A stretch of DNA of 64,000 nucleotides from the NCBI GenBank assembly GCA_900767815.1, contig CAAGAM010000070.1, positions 1-64,000 of the forward strand. The letters are read 5' to 3'. The notes beneath the pieces are model-generated. The model had not been told where the DNA came from, did not search any database, and worked only from the letters and a program-made list of their open reading frames with translations. Position numbers and translations under genes: made by a program. Source of the DNA: Clostridia bacterium. Its GTDB lineage: Bacteria > Bacillota > Clostridia > Christensenellales > Borkfalkiaceae. This document shows, one piece after another, positions 7,777 through 17,091 of the stretch; the first letter of the stretch is position 1; each line of letters begins with the position of its first letter.

Positions 7777-9833
7777 TGGCAAGGCTTATCGTGAAGTGGC
7801 GGTATATCAAGCCCGGCGCGCCCAAGCAAGGCGAGCATTACGTTGACTATATAGCAACGCGCGAGGGTGTGGAAATCGAGGACGAAAAGTGGAAGGACGA
7901 ACCCGCCACGAAAGAACAGGAAAAGTTAGTTAATCGGCTTATAGCCGACTTTCCCGATTGTAAAGACAGTTTTGAGTATCAGGATTACGCGACGGCAAAG
8001 ACGAAATATACGGCAACGACGTTTATTGATAAAGCGATAGAAGAAAACGTGGATCGGATAGGAAAGAAAGAAAACTATATCGGGTATATAGCGATGCGTC
8101 CGCGCGTTGAGAAGTCAGGCGCGCACGGATTGTTTTCTTATTCGGACGAGTCTATAAAACTATCTAAAGTAGCGAAAGAAGTCGGCAATCACGACGGCAT
8201 TGTGTGGACGACGGTAATTTCGTTAAAACGCGAAGACGCGGAAAAACTCGGCTATGATAATTTGCCTGCTTGGAAAACACTTTTGCGGGCGAAGTCGCAG
8301 GATCTTGCAAACGCAATGGGCGTTCCTATAACGGATATGAAATGGTATGCGGCGTTTCATAACGAAAGCGGGCATCCGCACGTCCATCTCGTTTCGTATT
8401 CCATAGGCAAAGAGCCGTATATGACGAGACAAGGTCTTGAAAAGTTAAAAGCCGCTTACGCGCACGAGATATTCAAAAACGATTTATATGAGATTTACGA
8501 AAAACAGACGGAATATCGCGACGAGATTCGTACCGAGAGTAAAGAAAAAATAGCGGAGATTATTCGTGAGATAAACGGCAAAAAATACGAAAACGAAACG
8601 CTTGAACTAATGCTGAAAGCACTTGCCGAAAAACTGCAAAAATATAAAGGCAAGAAAGTTTACGGGTATTTGCCGAAAGAGGTCAAAAACCTTGTTAACG
8701 GTGTTATAGACGAACTTATGCGGGATAACGACTTGCAAAAATTATACGAATTATGGTACGAACAGCGGGAGAACGTATTGAAAACTTATCGGGATAAAAT
8801 GCCCGCAAGGTTGCCGCTTTCCGCAAACAAAGAATTCACGTCGGTGCGTAACGCGGTGATTGCCGAAGCGTTGAATTTGTCGTTTTCATCCACGCCCGTG
8901 ATAGACGAAACACTCGCCGAACCGACGGATAAAGAAATAGAGAAAAGCGAGAAAAAATCGCGAAAGGACTATAAAACGGCATGGCAGTTTTACGATTGGG
9001 CAAAGGCTTGCGCGGATAAAAACGGCGAAGAATACAACCCCGAATTTGCTGTGAAATTATTTACGGAAGCGGCAAACGGCGGCATTACCGTGGCGAAATA
9101 TAAACTCGGCAAAATGCTTTTAAATGGCGATGGCGTGGAGAAAGATATACCGAAAGCGATCGAATGGTTGAAACAAGCGGCGGTGGAAGAAAACGAGTTC
9201 GCGGAATACGCGCTCGGCAGGCTTTTTCTGAAAGGTGAAGAGGTAGAAAAAGATGTTTTTGCGGCAGAAGAATATCTGTTAAAATCCGCAAGTCGCGGAA
9301 ATAAATACGCGGCATATTTGCTCGGAAAAGAGTATTTAAGCGGAGAAAATTTCGGGAAGGATGCTATGAAGGCTGTCGAGTATCTCGAACTTGCTGCGGA
9401 GAAAGATTTTGAACCTGCGGAATATATTCTCGGTAAAGAATACTTGCGCGGAGAAAACTTTCCGAAAGACGTTCAAAAGGCAATCGATTATCTTAAACGC
9501 TCGGCAGAAAATGGTTTGAGTTTCGCCGAATACGAACTCGGTAAAATATATCTTTTCGGTAACGATATTCCAAAAGATACGGAAACTGCGTTGGAGTATC
9601 TGAAGTCCGCGGCGGCAAACGGAAACGAATACGCTCGAGCGTTGCTTATGCAAAGAGAATTGTTTCAAAAACAAAGCATAAATCTTGCTATAGGTCGATT
9701 ATTCGCATATTTAGTTAAAGCATTGCAAGAAAAAACGGAAGCGGAACTCGACGCTAAAATAGCAAGAACGGACAGAAAACTCCGCCGTAAAATAGCGGAG
9801 AAAAAGCAGGCGCAAGGGCTGAAATTAGAATAG
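7776..9833 (+). CDS. MobP-type (MobP3-like) relaxase with C-terminal Sel1 repeats
   Basis: The 685-residue protein nicks oriT and pilots the transferred strand. The N-terminal relaxase domain begins RLIVKWRYIKPG, has a YIATREGVE motif (about 26-34, a candidate for the catalytic tyrosine at 26), and carries the metal-binding triad region FHNESGHPHVHLVSYS, with His195, His200, His202 and His204. A helical linker (250-390) follows. From about 408 to 625 the protein consists of Sel1-type (TPR-like) repeats of about 36 residues, each with a YxLGKxxLxG core and KDxxKAxEYL. The C-terminus is basic and coiled. Sel1 repeats are protein-binding scaffolds, which suggests a docking role with the coupling protein or host factors. 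Overlaps the upstream stop. Confidence 0.88.
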   Translation: MARLIVKWRYIKPGAPKQGEHYVDYIATREGVEIEDEKWKDEPATKEQEKLVNRLIADFPDCKDSFEYQDYATAKTKYTATTFIDKAIEENVDRIGKKENYIGYIAMRPRVEKSGAHGLFSYSDESIKLSKVAKEVGNHDGIVWTTVISLKREDAEKLGYDNLPAWKTLLRAKSQDLANAMGVPITDMKWYAAFHNESGHPHVHLVSYSIGKEPYMTRQGLEKLKAAYAHEIFKNDLYEIYEKQTEYRDEIRTESKEKIAEIIREINGKKYENETLELMLKALAEKLQKYKGKKVYGYLPKEVKNLVNGVIDELMRDNDLQKLYELWYEQRENVLKTYRDKMPARLPLSANKEFTSVRNAVIAEALNLSFSSTPVIDETLAEPTDKEIEKSEKKSRKDYKTAWQFYDWAKACADKNGEEYNPEFAVKLFTEAANGGITVAKYKLGKMLLNGDGVEKDIPKAIEWLKQAAVEENEFAEYALGRLFLKGEEVEKDVFAAEEYLLKSASRGNKYAAYLLGKEYLSGENFGKDAMKAVEYLELAAEKDFEPAEYILGKEYLRGENFPKDVQKAIDYLKRSAENGLSFAEYELGKIYLFGNDIPKDTETALEYLKSAAANGNEYARALLMQRELFQKQSINLAIGRLFAYLVKALQEKTEAELDAKIARTDRKLRRKIAEKKQAQGLKLE

Positions 9834-9842
9834 GAGGGATAG

Positions 9843-10793
9843 GTGAAAATGTCAGAGTTTGTGTATTTCACGCCGCAAGAAAAAGAAGCGGCAAGGAATG
9901 CGGACATCGCGGAAATGTTGGAGCGACAAGGCGAACGGTTAAAGCGCAGCGGTTCGGAATACGAGTGGGGCGAAGGCAGCGAACGGGTTACGATACGCGG
10001 CAATCTTTGGTATCACCAATACGAGCAGAAAGGCGGCAACGCCGTGTCGTTCGTACAGAAATTTATGGATAAAACCTACGTCGAGGCGATGAAATTCATT
10101 CTCGGCGACGGCGCGGGAGAGATTAAACAAGTTGAGCCGAAACAGGCAAAGCTAAAAGAGAAAAGAGAATTCGAGCCGCCCGCGCTTACCAATGATCCGA
10201 GAAAAGCCTATGCGTATCTGAACGTTCGGCGCGGAATACCGAAAGACGTTCTCGTACCGTTTTTCAAAAAGAAACTTATAGGCGAAACGAAGAAGTACGC
10301 GAATGTTGCGTTTATGGGGTACGATACGGACGGCAATCTGAAGCACGTTAATTTACGAACATCCTATTCGAACGCGACTTTCAAAGGCAACGCGCCCGGC
10401 AGTACGCCCGAATACTCGTTTCATTACACGGGGCAAAGCGAGAAACTGTATTTATTCGAAGCGCCCATAGATATGCTTTCTTTTATTGCCATGAAAGGCG
10501 ACGGCTGGCAATACCATAGTTATGCGGCTTGTTGCGGCGTGGGCGACAGAGTGCTGTTTCAGATGCTGAAAGATAATGCGAATATCAAGAAAGTGTTTTT
10601 GTGTCTGGATAACGACTGGGCGGGACGAGTCGCCGAATACCGGATCGCAGAAAAACTGAAAGAAAACGGGCTTGAGTTTAATATAAAAATACCGAAAGGC
10701 AAGGACTGGAATGAAGATTTATTGACGGCGAAAGAACAATTAACGTTACAAAACACGGAGGTGGAAGAATGTCGGGAATTACGATACTCATAA
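9843..10793 (+). CDS. DUF3991/toprim primase-like protein
   Basis: This 316-residue protein resembles the DUF3991 plus toprim family of conjugative elements. The N-terminus (FVYFTPQEKEAARNADIAEM) is followed by a zinc-finger-fold-like region without the zinc cysteines (WYHQYEQKGGNAVSFVQKFM). The toprim part shows the glutamate motif YLFEAPIDMLSF (about 201-212) and the aspartate motif VFLCLDNDWAGR (about 251-262). Such proteins are thought to prime complementary-strand synthesis after transfer or to process DNA; activity is inferred. AGGAGG at 9833-9838 fits either GTG 9843 or ATG 9849. The 3' end overlaps the coupling-protein gene by 25 bp. Confidence 0.82.
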   Translation: MKMSEFVYFTPQEKEAARNADIAEMLERQGERLKRSGSEYEWGEGSERVTIRGNLWYHQYEQKGGNAVSFVQKFMDKTYVEAMKFILGDGAGEIKQVEPKQAKLKEKREFEPPALTNDPRKAYAYLNVRRGIPKDVLVPFFKKKLIGETKKYANVAFMGYDTDGNLKHVNLRTSYSNATFKGNAPGSTPEYSFHYTGQSEKLYLFEAPIDMLSFIAMKGDGWQYHSYAACCGVGDRVLFQMLKDNANIKKVFLCLDNDWAGRVAEYRIAEKLKENGLEFNIKIPKGKDWNEDLLTAKEQLTLQNTEVEECRELRYS

Positions 10794-12685
10794 TAGCGGC
10801 AGCGGCGATGGCGTGTACGCTCGGCGGCGTATCGCTTCTGGCGCACGTCTATACGCTGAACAATATCAAAAGCAAGACGGTAGGCGACGGACAACACGGT
10901 TCCGCGCGGTGGGCGACAAGAGGCGAGATAAAGAAGGTTTACAAGCACATTCCGTTTACGCCGGACAAGTGGCGAGAGCAGGCGCGAAATGGCGAAAAAC
11001 CGACCTATAGGCTCACTAATCGCAAAAAATCTATTGAAGAAGAACTGCCGCAAGGGATAATCGTCGGGTGCAAAGGCGGAAAGAAAAAGACAACGGCTAT
11101 GGTGGATACGGGCGACGTGCACGTGCTTATGATCGGCGCGGCGGGCGTTGGTAAAACGGCGTACTGGTTGTATCCTTGTATCGAATACGCCTGCGCGAGC
11201 GGAATGTCGTTTTTGTCTACCGATACAAAAGGCGACGTAATGCGAAATTACGGCGGCGTGGCGAAAGAATACGGGTATAATGTTTCGGTGATTGATTTAA
11301 GAAATCCAACGAAGTCCAATGGTAATAATCTGCTGAACCTTGTAAACAAGTATATGGATTTATACAAGAAATACCCGAACCAACTTGCGTATAAAGCCAA
11401 AGCGGAAAAGTATGCGAAAATCATATCCAAAACGATAATACTGTCTGGCGCAGAGTCGGCCTCGTTCGGACAAAACGCATACTTTTACGACGCAGCAGAG
11501 GGTATTCTCACAGCAACGATATTGCTCGTGGCGGAATTTTGCGAACCGCAGAAAAGGCATATCGTATCCGTATTCAAGATTATACAAGAACTGCTTGCTC
11601 CGTCGGAGAAACGAAACAAGAATCAGTTTCAGGAACTGATGGCATTGCTTCCGAACGATCATAAAGCGAAATGGTTTGCGGGTGCGGCGTTGAACGCGTC
11701 CGATCAGTCTATGGCGAGCGTAATGTCAACCGCGCTTTCGAGATTAAACGCTTTTCTCGATTCCGAACTCGAACAAATACTTTGTTTTGATACAGAAATA
11801 GACGCGGAAAAATTCTGTTCGGAAAAGTCCGCCATATTTATCATAATGCCCGAAGAAGCACCGACGACGTTCTTTATGATTTCGCTTATCATTCAGCAGT
11901 TATACCGTGAGATATTAGCGGTAGCCGATGAAGAAGGCGGCAAACTTAAAAATCGTTGTATTTTCTTTTGCGACGAGTTCGGAACGCTCCCGAAAATACA
12001 GGATGCGGAAATGATATTTTCTGCATCGCGTTCAAGGCGGTTACAAATCGTGCCTATAATTCAAAGTTTTTCACAACTCGATAAAAACTACGGCAAGGAA
12101 GGCGAAGAAATTATTGTAGACAATACGCAACTGACTATATTCGGCGGGTTTGCTCCGAACAGTCCGTCTGCGGAAGTTTTATCCAAAGCGCTCGGAACGA
12201 GAACGGTGCTTACGGGTTCGGTAAATAAGGGAAAGAACGATCCGTCCGAGTCGTTGCAAATGACGGAACGCCCGCTTATGAGCGCAGACGAATTAAAAGC
12301 AATGCCGAAAGGGCAATTCTTTGTAATGAAAACGGGCGCGCATCCGATGAAAGTAAGATTAAAACTTTTCTTTGATTGGGGAATTTCGTTCGGCGAGCCG
12401 TATGCCGTAAAAGAAAATGCGAACCGCAAAGTGGAATACGCCGAGAAGAAAGAACTTATAGAAAAAATCGTGGAAAAATATTGTCCCGATCTGAAAGACG
12501 AAACGGAAGAAAAGGCAAAATCTTGCGGCGGTATAGGCGGACAATCGCAGGTGGAAAGCAGACGACATTTCGAACCCGAACGAAAAACGGACAGACCGTT
12601 TTTGCGAACCTCGTCCGTAAAGAGGCAGTTACCGTTACCGCCGAGTTTAACGGAAGAAGAAAGGGGTGAGAATGAGCCGACTTGA
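10769..12685 (+). CDS. VirD4/TraG-type coupling protein
   Basis: The 638-residue product links the relaxosome to the secretion channel. It has a single N-terminal membrane helix (about 5-28), a DGQHGSARWATRGEI segment typical of VirD4 proteins, Walker A GAAGVGKT at 123-130, a STDTKGDVMRNYGG motif near 150, and Walker B in CIFFCDEFGTLPKI (about 395-408) followed by SRRLQIVPIIQSFSQLDKNY. The domain order and length are normal for Firmicutes TraG/VirD4. The C-terminal 80 residues are charged and variable. It starts within the toprim gene and its end overlaps the next small gene, so the whole relaxase-to-HTH block is probably one transcript. Confidence 0.93.
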   Translation: MSGITILIIAAAAMACTLGGVSLLAHVYTLNNIKSKTVGDGQHGSARWATRGEIKKVYKHIPFTPDKWREQARNGEKPTYRLTNRKKSIEEELPQGIIVGCKGGKKKTTAMVDTGDVHVLMIGAAGVGKTAYWLYPCIEYACASGMSFLSTDTKGDVMRNYGGVAKEYGYNVSVIDLRNPTKSNGNNLLNLVNKYMDLYKKYPNQLAYKAKAEKYAKIISKTIILSGAESASFGQNAYFYDAAEGILTATILLVAEFCEPQKRHIVSVFKIIQELLAPSEKRNKNQFQELMALLPNDHKAKWFAGAALNASDQSMASVMSTALSRLNAFLDSELEQILCFDTEIDAEKFCSEKSAIFIIMPEEAPTTFFMISLIIQQLYREILAVADEEGGKLKNRCIFFCDEFGTLPKIQDAEMIFSASRSRRLQIVPIIQSFSQLDKNYGKEGEEIIVDNTQLTIFGGFAPNSPSAEVLSKALGTRTVLTGSVNKGKNDPSESLQMTERPLMSADELKAMPKGQFFVMKTGAHPMKVRLKLFFDWGISFGEPYAVKENANRKVEYAEKKELIEKIVEKYCPDLKDETEEKAKSCGGIGGQSQVESRRHFEPERKTDRPFLRTSSVKRQLPLPPSLTEEERGENEPT

Positions 12686-12941
12686 TTTTTTATACTCGAG
12701 CGACATTTCGTCAAAAGCCGTCGCCGTATTTTTTTATCTGCTCGACCATGCGAACAAGCAAGGCGAGTGTTGGCCGTCGATACCTACGATAGCGGAAGAT
12801 TTGAAAATTTCCGAATCGACGGTTCGGCGGGCGGTGAAAGAACTTAAAAAGGCAGGGCTTCTGACAACCGAGCAACGCTACAGACCGAACGGTGGCAAAA
12901 GCAGTTTGTGCTATAAAATAAAAAGCGGCGTTCCGCCGTAA
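12672..12941 (+). CDS. small winged-helix DNA-binding protein
   Basis: An 89-residue protein with the winged helix-turn-helix found in phage and plasmid replication regulators (HTH_36 type): SSKAVAVFFYLLDHANKQGE, then CWPSIPTIAEDLKISESTVR and RAVKELKKAGLLTTEQR, wing ending YKI. The ATG at 12672 has AAAGGGG at 12659-12665 and overlaps the end of the coupling-protein gene. It is the last gene before a terminator and may regulate the transfer operon or act in replication of the excised element. The fold is clear; the target is not. Confidence 0.75.
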   Translation: MSRLDFLYSSDISSKAVAVFFYLLDHANKQGECWPSIPTIAEDLKISESTVRRAVKELKKAGLLTTEQRYRPNGGKSSLCYKIKSGVPP

Positions 12942-12947
12942 CGACGA

Positions 12948-12971
12948 CTATCCCTAAAGGGTAGTTTTTTT
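12948..12971 (+). terminator. terminator after transfer operon
   Basis: A short hairpin CTATCCCT-AA-AGGGTAG (one bulged T) is followed directly by seven T residues (12965-12971). It closes the type IV secretion operon 7 bp after the winged-helix gene and 34 bp before the surface-protein start. Confidence 0.75.
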
Positions 12972-13004
12972 ATGCTAAAAAATATGACAAAAAAGGAGAA
13001 AGAC

Positions 13005-16000
13005 ATGAAAATTAAAAAGTGGTTTCTATTCGGTTTTGCAATTCTTGCGTTGATGTTCGGCGTGTTCGGATTTACGAGTATGAGCAACGTCAAAACAGCT
13101 AAAGCCGAAACTTACAGGACGTCGAAATTCCTGACCAAAGGAACGACTTCGGTAGACGGCGCAACGCCTACGAACGGTTGTCCGGATAATTTCAAAGTGT
13201 ATATGTGCGGGGCGTATACGGACGATAAAACTTCGGAAATTTACAGAAGCGCGATTATCGATTGGACGTATTACAAAATTACGGTGGAAGTCAAAAACGT
13301 GAGCAATCACATTGCGTTCTCAATGACGAGAAACGGTTATACGATATACAAAAAATCTTTGTCGGGTAATGGAAACATCACGTTGTATTCCGACTCGCTT
13401 ACCGACGGCGAATATGCGTTCGAATATACCTGCAACTACAAAAGCGGGTTTTTAGGAATGGTAACGACGAACTATTCATATAAGTTTGGGTTCGAAGTAG
13501 ATAAAACCGCGCCTGTAAATTCGCTGAAAGCGGGCGGTAGTTATATTTCGAGCGGAAGTTATACTAATAAACAAGTTGTGTATTCTGCAAACGACAAGAA
13601 CTTCAGCAAGATAAGGTATTATCGCCCGGGTGTGAGCAGCTACTCAACGTCGTATTCGACGAGTTACACGATTCCGAGTACGGAAGCCTGTAACGGTTGG
13701 TGGTATTTTTACGCAACCGATCTTCTCGGTGCTTCGAGCGATACCGTTTCGGTATGTTACGACACGATCGCGCCCGTCGGAAAGGTGACCGATTCGAGCG
13801 GCGCTGTAATCAAAAACGGCGGGTACGCAAACAAAGCTATATCATATACAGCGACGGATGTGCAAGGCGTAAGTAATTATCAGGTTAAAAAACCGAATTC
13901 TTCGACTTGGACTTTGTACACTGTGGGAACAAAACTGTCGGGAACGGGTAAATATGTGTTCCGCAGTACGGACAAAGCGGGCAACGTGTCCGAAGAATAC
14001 TCGGTTTATTATGACGCGGCATCGCCCACGGGAACGTTATACGGCGGAACTTCGATAAAACAAGACGGCGATTATACGAACGCCGCGTATATCAAATACG
14101 TTGCGGCGGACGCTCAATCGGGAATCGACGCTTGTTACGTCAAGATGCCGAATTCATCGTATTATACGAATTACGCGTCGGGAACGCAACTCGCAACCGA
14201 AGGCAGATATTATTTTTATTCGGTAGATAAAAGCGGTAACAAATCGACCACGGTATCGATCGTGCTGGATAAAACGAAGCCCATAGGAATGGTTTCGACT
14301 GTCGGCGGAACGAGTATAAAAAACGGCAGTCACACTAATACTTCGTGGATAGCGTATACTGCGACGGAAGCGTTCGGTGTTGCTTCGAGTTTCGTTAAAA
14401 AGCCGGGCAGTTCGTCTTTCGTGGCGTATACTTTAAGTTCGCAGTTATCCGATGAAGGCGAATATACTTTTTATTGTATCGATAAAGCAGGAAATCGTTC
14501 CGAAAATTATACCGTTACGATAAACAGACAGATGCCTACAGGCGAAATTCGCGTGGACGGAAAAGCGTTCGGCGGGCTGTACACTAACGGGGAAAATATA
14601 AGTTTCGTTTGTTCGGCGGCGAAATGTTACGTTATGTTGCCCGACAGCAGTACCTTCACCGATTATATTTCGGGAACGGAATATTACAAGCCGGGAAGAT
14701 ATAACTTTTATGGCAAATCGGAAGCGGGAACGGCAAGTTATATTTACTCGATTACCATAGACAGAACAAGCAAGCCGTTAACTATCAAGAACGTGGTAGG
14801 CGGCAAGACGGACGGCGACGTCACGATAGAGTGGACGGACGGAGATTTGAGTAAATTCGCGCCCGTGAAAACCGTAACCGTGAACGGCAAACCTTACGCT
14901 AAAGGCGACGTCGTTTTTACTATCGACACAGGCAAATATTTCGTCGAATCCATCGATGCGGCGGGCAATAAATGGTCGACCGAGTTTGTTTCGACCAAGC
15001 GCAATATTTTAACCGAAACCTTGATAAAAGAGTATTTCGAAACGTTCGATAAAAACGGCGAAATATATAGTTTATCGACCTATAGCGCGGCTTTTGAGTT
15101 TGCAATCAAGAGAGAAAAGTCGTTCGTGAGAACGGGCGTATGGAACGGAACAACGTGGGATACGGGCATAGCGATGGACTTGAAAGACAGCGTAAACGCG
15201 AAAAGCGGAGAGTATTTTATTTACAAGAAATCGGGCAGCGAAAACGAAGAAGTCGCGTATTTCACGCAGGAACGACTGGACGAAGTGATCGCCGAATATG
15301 CGGCGGTCGGCATAAATTCTTTCTACTATTGGGAGAAAGAACCTGCCACTCCCGCTGAAGGCGAAACGATTTATATTCTACCCGAAACGAGAAATATAAT
15401 TGCTGATAAAATCAATATCGGAGAAAACGTGCATTGCCTTGTAAACGGCGAAGAATTTATAGGTAATGTTTTCGATCTCGAAGGCGAACACGCTCTGACG
15501 ATTTGCGACGAGTGGGGCAATACCTGCGATTATAACGTTACGGTTATAAGGCGCGCTCCCGATATTTTATACGCGGTAAATGGCGGCGATACGAATATCG
15601 CCGAACTCGACAGAGTATATCGTTTTAACGATAAAGTGACAGTTTCGGTAGACGACGCCTATGACGCAGACGCCATGTTCGTTGCGTATGACGAAAACGA
15701 AAATATACTCGGTAAGTTCTTGTTCGGCGAAACGTTCGAACTTACTGACAGCGGAAAGTATTTTGTAAAGGCAATCAACCGCTTCGGTTGGTCGGAATCT
15801 TTCTCTGTTATTATATCTCGTAACGCACCCGTTATTAAGGCGGAAAAAAATGCAGAAGATAAAAGACTTGATATTTCGATCGGAGAAAGCGAAGATAATC
15901 TCGGCTCGATTCAATCAATAGAGATGTATAAGTCGACCGACGGGCAGGAAACATGGGCTCAGCTCGATAAAGACGATTATGGTGTGATTATAGAGGCGGG

Positions 16001-16880
16001 AACGTATTTCTTCTCTTTCAGAACAAGCGGCGTGTATAAGATTATCTTAACCGACGAGTTCAGAACGGGCGATGCCGCTGTAATAGAAATTGTCGAATAT
16101 AATCAGCCGACGATTGACGCGATATTAAACGGTGTAGAAAACGGCGGATATACGAACGGAACGGTGTCCGTCGAATGGACGGACGAAGTTATAGCTACGG
16201 CTACAAAGGATGAAGAAAATATCGAATACAACAGTGGCATTGAACTGAAAGGCGACGGCGAATACGTTATCGTTTTGGAAAACTTCGACAGCGAAAAGTT
16301 GGTCTATAAGTTCGTTATCGATACAATTGCGCCCGAATTGACTGTTTCGAGGGCAACTCGCGGAAGCAAAGAAAAAGGCGACGTAAGCGTTGGATTTGCT
16401 GAAAATGATTTGATTGTTCAACTCTATAAAGACGGCGAACTTGCCGGTGATTACGTTTCCGAAACCTTAATCACGGAAAGCGGAAAATACAAAGTCGTCG
16501 CTACGGATAAGGCGGGCAACGTGAGCGAAGTCGAGTTTGAAATAGACAAGATCGCTCCCAAACTCGTCATAACCGGAGTTGAAAACGGCGGGCAGGCTTC
16601 GGGCGGAGTTACGCTTTCGGAACTCTCGGAAGAATCGACCGTAACGGTTAAACTGAACGACGAAACTATCGAGTACGAAATAGGTACAACCTTGACGAAA
16701 GTCGGCAAATACACCGTAACCGTTACCGACGAATGCGGCAATGAAAGCGTTTATGAATTCGAAATCATAAAGGCTAAAAAGCCCGTAAACGTCGGATTGA
16801 TTATTGCTTTCGTCGTTTCAATGATGGTAGCCGTCGGCGCGGCGATGTTCCTTATTATTAAGAAGAAGCGCGAAGGCTAA
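13005..16880 (+). CDS. large Ig-repeat surface protein with C-terminal membrane anchor
   Basis: The ATG at 13005 follows AAGGAG (12993-12998); an in-frame ATG at 12972 lies in the terminator and is rejected. The 1291-residue protein has a signal peptide (basic start, hydrophobic core to about 30, cut near AKA-ET). At least five tandem bacterial Ig-like units of about 82 residues follow (about 170-530), each with DKT/DxxxP at the start, YTN near the first strand and DKAGN before the last. Further Ig-like domains run to about 1255, several again with TDKAGN or DECGN endings. The end is a membrane helix (about 1265-1287) and KKKREG, with no LPXTG motif. It is probably an adhesin exposed on the cell surface. 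Placement straight after the transfer operon suggests ICE cargo, perhaps mediating contact between mating cells. Confidence 0.85.
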   Translation: MKIKKWFLFGFAILALMFGVFGFTSMSNVKTAKAETYRTSKFLTKGTTSVDGATPTNGCPDNFKVYMCGAYTDDKTSEIYRSAIIDWTYYKITVEVKNVSNHIAFSMTRNGYTIYKKSLSGNGNITLYSDSLTDGEYAFEYTCNYKSGFLGMVTTNYSYKFGFEVDKTAPVNSLKAGGSYISSGSYTNKQVVYSANDKNFSKIRYYRPGVSSYSTSYSTSYTIPSTEACNGWWYFYATDLLGASSDTVSVCYDTIAPVGKVTDSSGAVIKNGGYANKAISYTATDVQGVSNYQVKKPNSSTWTLYTVGTKLSGTGKYVFRSTDKAGNVSEEYSVYYDAASPTGTLYGGTSIKQDGDYTNAAYIKYVAADAQSGIDACYVKMPNSSYYTNYASGTQLATEGRYYFYSVDKSGNKSTTVSIVLDKTKPIGMVSTVGGTSIKNGSHTNTSWIAYTATEAFGVASSFVKKPGSSSFVAYTLSSQLSDEGEYTFYCIDKAGNRSENYTVTINRQMPTGEIRVDGKAFGGLYTNGENISFVCSAAKCYVMLPDSSTFTDYISGTEYYKPGRYNFYGKSEAGTASYIYSITIDRTSKPLTIKNVVGGKTDGDVTIEWTDGDLSKFAPVKTVTVNGKPYAKGDVVFTIDTGKYFVESIDAAGNKWSTEFVSTKRNILTETLIKEYFETFDKNGEIYSLSTYSAAFEFAIKREKSFVRTGVWNGTTWDTGIAMDLKDSVNAKSGEYFIYKKSGSENEEVAYFTQERLDEVIAEYAAVGINSFYYWEKEPATPAEGETIYILPETRNIIADKINIGENVHCLVNGEEFIGNVFDLEGEHALTICDEWGNTCDYNVTVIRRAPDILYAVNGGDTNIAELDRVYRFNDKVTVSVDDAYDADAMFVAYDENENILGKFLFGETFELTDSGKYFVKAINRFGWSESFSVIISRNAPVIKAEKNAEDKRLDISIGESEDNLGSIQSIEMYKSTDGQETWAQLDKDDYGVIIEAGTYFFSFRTSGVYKIILTDEFRTGDAAVIEIVEYNQPTIDAILNGVENGGYTNGTVSVEWTDEVIATATKDEENIEYNSGIELKGDGEYVIVLENFDSEKLVYKFVIDTIAPELTVSRATRGSKEKGDVSVGFAENDLIVQLYKDGELAGDYVSETLITESGKYKVVATDKAGNVSEVEFEIDKIAPKLVITGVENGGQASGGVTLSELSEESTVTVKLNDETIEYEIGTTLTKVGKYTVTVTDECGNESVYEFEIIKAKKPVNVGLIIAFVVSMMVAVGAAMFLIIKKKREG

Positions 16881-16914
16881 TGTAAACGGCGGATAAAAAT
16901 AGCCGAGAACAGCA

Positions 16915-16946
16915 AACGAGAGAGCCGACAAAACGGCTCTCTCGTT
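16915..16946 (+). terminator. strong hairpin after Ig-repeat gene
   Basis: A perfect 13-bp stem, AACGAGAGAGCCG (16915-16927) and its complement CGGCTCTCTCGTT (16934-16946) with a 6-nt loop, followed by AAAATTTTA. The T-run is weak but the stem is very stable. It marks the end of the block containing the surface protein. The stretch 16947-17091 after it holds no gene I can see, only an 8-bp inverted repeat (TTTGATAG at 16992-16999, CTATCAAA at 17046-17053). Confidence 0.7.
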
Positions 16947-17091
16947 AAAATTTTACTTAAAATACCTTACAAGGGCGTAGTGTTTAATTTCTTTGATAGG
17001 TGGCAGGTGTCACGATGGCAGGAGAATGTGAACCACCCATTGTAACTATCAAAAGCAGAAAGAAAAATAAGACAATAATATAATAAATAAA

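Noticed and set aside
16987..17053. Possible left inverted repeat of the ISL3 element
   Set aside because: The inverted repeat here (TTTGATAG/CTATCAAA) does not match the right-end sequence at 18268-18291, so it is not the missing terminus.
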